A stretch of DNA of 64,000 nucleotides from Siphonodentalium dalli (Eukaryota; Mollusca; Scaphopoda; Gadilida; Siphonodentaliidae): assembly GCA_032622095.1 (NCBI GenBank), contig CP136066.1, positions 99,655,319 through 99,719,318 of the forward strand, written 5' to 3'. A program made the position numbers and the translations under genes. Of this stretch, positions 59,520 to 64,000 are shown one piece after another (within the stretch, counting starts at the first letter, position 1; every line of letters begins with the position of its first letter). Under the pieces are notes generated by a model. It made no database searches. It worked only from the letters and a program-made list of their open reading frames with translations, and had not been told where the DNA came from.

Positions 59520-61655
59520 AACCCGCCACCCACAACCAACGCTGAAGAATTGCCAACGTACGTGTACCTACTGAATATGGTGGAGGTTGTAATGCAAACC
59601 ATGGCAGTTCCAACAACAAGGATAATGTGGTTTTTTTTAAATAAAATTTCTACATACACAAACAATGGATTCTTTTGTTTAAAATATTACATAACACAGA
59701 CACATACACACTAAGTCTTTGACTTTAAATACGAAATTGGAAATTTTACCTGGATAAAGTGCTGCATGAGTCATGTTTCGTGATGAGATGAATACGTTCA
59801 CATATTGGGTCATCTTCTTAGCAACGTTCGGGAAATTTAATTGTCACGGAAAGCTATAGTGCGCTTGGGTGCACATATAAATGACAATCCACTAAAAAAA
59901 TGTGTGCGCATCATCGTTTTCCAGTTGTCTCTAAAATGGCAGTTACGAGGTTCAACTGAGACAACTCCAATAACCCAAACAACGATGTGTGATTACAGAC
60001 AGACCGGAATCACTCATTGTCTTGTCCGTCAGTGACAGGGAAGGGTCGAATCACGACAGGCCATACACAAGTGCCATTTTTGGTTATATCATAAACAAAT
60101 ATCTACTGTTCAATATTTTCCTCAAGTAGCAAAATTTGGAGTCGGTTTTCAGTGTTTATTGTTAAAAAAAATGCACGAAAATCGTGATTTTTCAATACTT
60201 TGAAATAATTATACAATACCTTGAACATAAATCGAATTTTCGGCACAATACTTTTAAATGTCGCATAAAACGTCATAAGCAAATATACTAACGCCTAACC
60301 GATCGAAATGTCCATAATGGCTGCCATGATGGCTACCAGAATGGTCGCCATTCACGTCATAATGGCAAAATTGGTTTACAGAATAGTGGTCCTTTTCAGA
60401 CCGATTCTACCAGAGTGGTTGATTGCTTGTGACTTTTGGTATTATCATTTAATGTAGTATATATTGATACGCATGAAAATGAGATTAGAACGTCGTATTT
60501 TAATCCAAATTACACATTGACATAAAAAGGTGTTTCATATAATTTGATATGGGATACTGACTATATAGTTTAGTCTCTTAAAAAGTTCGCCACCCACAAC
60601 CAACGGAGAAGAATTGCCAACACATGCAGCAACGTACGTGTACCCACTGAATACATGATGGATGTTGTAGAGCAAATCATGGCAGTTCCAACAACAGGAA
60701 TAATGTGTTTTTAAAATACAATGTCTACGTACACAAACAATGGGTTATTTTGTATAGCAATACGACACAACACAGACACATACACTAAGTCTTGGACTTT
60801 AAATACGAAATTGGAAATTTTACCTGGATAAAGTGCTGCATGAGTAATGTTTCGTGATTATATTAATACGTTCACATATTGGGTCATCTTCTTGTCAATG
60901 TTCAGGCAATTTAATTGTCACGGAAGGCTATAGTGCGTTTGGGTGCACATATAAACGACAATCCACTAATAAAATATGTGCGTATCACCGTTTTCCAGTT
61001 GTCTCTAAAATGGCAGTTACGAGTTTCAACTGAGACAACTCGTCAAAATTTCACAAATAATCCAATAATCCGAAACAACAATTTGTGATGACAGACAGAC
61101 CGGAATCACTTATAGTCTTGTCCGTTCGTGACAGGGAAGGGTCGAATCACGACAGGCCATACAATAGTGCAATTTTTGGATATATCATAAACAAATATCT
61201 ACTGTTCAATATTTTTCTCAAGAAGCAAAGTTTGGAATCGGGTTTCAGTGTTTTATTGGCCAAAACGCACGAAAATCGCGATATTCAATATTTTGAAGTA
61301 ATTATACAACATCGTACATAAATCCAATTTTCGGTACAATGCTTTTAAATGTGGCATAAACGCCAGTAGCAAATATACTAACGCATAACCGATCGAAATA
61401 GTCCATAATGGCTGCCATAATGGCTATCAGAATGGTCGCCATTCACGTCACAATGGCAAAGTTGGTTTACAGAATAGTGGTCTTTTTCAGATCGATTATA
61501 TCAGAGTAGTTGATTGCTTGTGGCTTGTGGTATTATTCAATACAGTACATATTTTTACGCATGAAAATTAGATTAGAACATCATGTTTTAATCCAATTTA
61601 CCCATTGCCATAAAAAAGTGTTTCATATACTTTGATATGGGATACTGACTATATA
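59520..61655. repeat. ~1.06-kb tandem segmental duplication
   Basis: Units 59,520-60,575 and 60,588-61,655 align over their whole length. Both open CGCCACCCACAACCAACG, carry GATAAAGTGCTGCATGAG and 'CATAATGGCTGCCAT', and close 'GATATGGGATACTGACTATA'. Divergence is a few percent or more, with small indels. No conserved ORF spans either unit. Confidence 0.9.
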
Positions 61656-62375
61656 GACATATACGAGGAATACTATATCGGCGTTATTGGTGTTCGAATA
61701 CTTCAATGACAAAACGTACACAATCAGGTGCCAAAATTCTGCATTTATCTACTTTTGTGGGAGCCAAACATTAGCCAAGAGAATCGCCAAGAAAACATTA
61801 CTATGTACGCTGAGTGTCATGATATATTTTCCGCCAAAACCGCATATGATTATTCGTCTTGGTTTAAATGAATGAGTACTACAACATGTGCAGCCACACA
61901 GTGCAGGGCTTAGTGTCCCCTGACATTCTTTCGATGTTATTGTATGTGAACGCCGAAATATATAGAGCAATGGAAGAACACGATTGAGTTAAAATATCTC
62001 GGAAAGTTGTATGGGCTGTTTAAAATAATTTCGGAATGGAAGCATATAATTATGGCTATTACACCAGATAGTTTGATAACCTTTATCGTTCAGATGCGCA
62101 CCGCTTACCATATACTGCAGATTGAAAAGGGCAAGGTGGGATAAAACCAATAAGTAAAATAAGAATACAAATGCGAGACGGCGAGACGGCGTTGAACTAC
62201 ACTTTACAGTACAATGCACCGAACTCATATATTTAAGAAGAAATTATTTGCCAGAAACTTACCATACCGAACCGACTGAAATTATATTCGTGAAATTTCT
62301 CATGAGTGCTGACTCAAATGTTCTAAAACAGTTTGCATTTTTTGTAAAGTTGGGTTGCACGATTACGATGATGAC

Positions 62376-62954
62376 GGTGGTGACATATATATTACGAGGA
62401 TATTTTGCGATGATGAAAACGATGATGATGATTGGTTATAACGAAGACGATCGCGATGATGATGATAGCGAAAACTATTATTATTATGACGACAGTGACT
62501 ATGCTGATGACTATGGTAAGTGATGATAATGACTTATGGTGATGACGATGATGATGATGACGTCGGTGATGACGAGAGTGAAGATAATACGACGGTAGTG
62601 ACAACAACGACAGCTGACGACATTATGCCGTTGAAGAACACAATGACGACGATTATAATTATGACGATGGCAAGGTATGACGATAATTGTGGTGGTGGTG
62701 GTAATGATGAGAATGTTTCGGATGGCGACGATGATGGTGATGGTGTTGATGATGACAATGACGATGCTGATGATGGTGGTGGCGACGATAATACTGATGG
62801 CGATGGTGATGATGGTGGTGGCGATGATGATGATGGCGATGGTGATTATGATGGCGATGATGATGATGATGGTGGTGGCGATGGTGACGATGGTGGCTAT
62901 GACGGTGATGATGATGATCATTTGACGATAATGATGACGATGATGATGATTATG

Positions 62955-62986
<32 letters not shown>

Positions 62987-63085
62987 GATTATGATGACGA
63001 CGATGATGATGATGATTATGATGATAATGATGACGGCGATGATGATGATGATGATGATGATGATGATAATGATGACGACGATACT
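62376..63085. repeat. GAT/GAC trinucleotide microsatellite array
   Basis: About 700 bp of near-uninterrupted GATGAT/GATGAC/GGTGGT triplets. The plus-strand frame reads poly-Asp/Gly and the others read poly-Met or poly-Ile, as expected for a triplet repeat rather than a gene. The purest GATGAT tracts are at 62,930-63,070. Confidence 0.95.
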
Positions 63086-63289
63086 AAAAGTACAAATGTG
63101 CACCCCTCTGCCATAAGAAAATGACAAGCCATACAAAAGTGGCCCTTTTCTGTAAATAAATGTATAGATATTACTTATTACTCTGTATTCGGCACTTTAT
63201 TGTGGCGTTGAGTTAAAATAAACATTAAAACATTTTGTGTAGCGTAATTCCGTTTATACCCCCGCCCCCTGGGGATTTGATCTGTCCCA

Positions 63290-63850
63290 ACTGCTACCTC
63301 ACAGCCCTCGATGGTAGCCTATTCTAAATGGACCAGTATTCTTGTGGCCACTAGCCAGGGAAGGAACATGGATCCAGTATGAGAACATTTTGAGATCTGA
63401 ACCTGAAAACTAGTGGTCTAACGCCAGGCGAATTCACGTGCACTACGATTTGTTTTTCTTAAATTAATTTACAGTGATTGACTGGCCACTGGGGAAACGT
63501 TTGAAATCTGAACATGAAAATTGCAAAATCCTAGCATCCATAGGCTAGCCTCAAGCTTTCCAATAGTAGGAAATTTCCAATCTGACACCAATTAAGGTTG
63601 GAAAATTTCCGACTAATTGCAATTTTAGTCCAAAATGTTGACAATAACTAGGAAATTATGCAAATTTTTATCTAAAAATAACAAATTCCTCACTAATTAA
63701 TAGTTCGAAAATAAAATTACGAGAACTATTTTAACATATTGTCGGTGTGAAATTTCCAACTTATGTTGTGTGGTGGTATGAAATTTTCAATTGTTGAAAA
63801 TTTTGTCCAAAGTTGAGGGGTGAGACAATTTTCGTTTTATAACAGGATTC
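63290..63850. repeat. interspersed repeat shared with 33,090-33,660
   Basis: It contains 'CGTTTGAAATCTGAACATGA', 'GGAAATTTCCAATCTGACAC' and 'TTTTAGTCCAAAATGTTGAC', in the same order as the 33-kb copy. Confidence 0.65.
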
Positions 63851-63967
63851 TCGCAAGATACATTCAATTATTATATATTAAATATCGTATATTAAGCACG
63901 CATTATAGATTAAAACTATAATATCGGTCCAAAACTCAACACGCACTAAAATAAAGGTTGGTATGTT

Positions 63968-64000
63968 TTAAAGGGGTAATGTACACTAAATCCGGCCATT
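63968..64000. mobile_element. start of a second palindromic TTAA MITE (cut by window end)
   Basis: TTAAAGGGGTAATGTACACT followed by AAATCCGGCCATT matches the left end of the 57,221-57,561 element. Confidence 0.8.

Noticed and set aside
62520-63116. 198-codon open frame rich in Asp
   Set aside because: It is a direct consequence of the GATGAT/GATGAC microsatellite; several other frames are open over the same bases.

Overview
This is animal nuclear DNA. It is A+T-rich, has GT-AG introns, carries no long intact ORFs, and is packed with microsatellites, poly-C/G runs, hairpin MITEs and tRNA-derived SINEs. The repeat style (ACATGTAC/TACCGGTA tracts, runs of GTCC, 'ATGGCTGCC..CATCTTGGATTT' repeats) suggests a marine invertebrate. 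I cannot name the species or settle the phylum from this window.

The main finding is one nearly complete minus-strand gene covering about 44.5 kb (44,626 down to 98). It can be assembled by hand from 14 small exons, most of them too short to stand out as ORFs. All junctions use GT-AG and every reading phase joins. Together they give about 407 residues, plus a tentative 8-residue first exon, of a gamma-butyrobetaine dioxygenase-like (BBOX1/TauD family) Fe(II)/2-oxoglutarate hydroxylase. The order is: N-terminal zinc-binding domain (WLRNHCQCPLC), then the double-stranded beta-helix with HMD...H iron ligands, then the family C-terminal GCY segment. The enzyme family hydroxylates gamma-butyrobetaine in the last step of carnitine synthesis. 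Invertebrate paralogues may use other quaternary amines.

Intron 4 of this gene (41,852-12,817, about 29 kb) is a transposon landfill. Inverted copies of one element (13,688-~14,520 and 41,845-~38,637) lie near its two ends. The distal copy starts only eight bases past the exon 4 donor and contains a 2.3-kb foldback-like element (38,781-41,076). That element has ~100-bp terminal inverted repeats and an interior of ~1.8 kb of short tandem repeats that invert near 40,575. On the plus strand inside the same intron are a TATA promoter with two leader exons (17,586-18,128) and four spliced-looking blocks (26,068-35,056) that look like a decayed DUF4806-type gene.

Several mobile-element insertions can be read almost as controlled comparisons. 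Two TA-duplicating elements sit inside a third element whose empty counterpart lies 1.2 kb away. Two hAT-type MITEs have exact 8-bp duplications. A palindromic element is flanked by TTAA. A family of twin-hairpin MITEs shares the CATTCTCTTATATATGCGAG hairpin.

Upstream of the gene (44.8-64 kb) I recognise no coding gene. That region holds a 1.57-kb TIR element, TTAA elements, twin-hairpin MITEs, a ~1.06-kb tandem duplication (59.5-61.65 kb) and a ~700-bp GAT trinucleotide array (62.4-63.1 kb).
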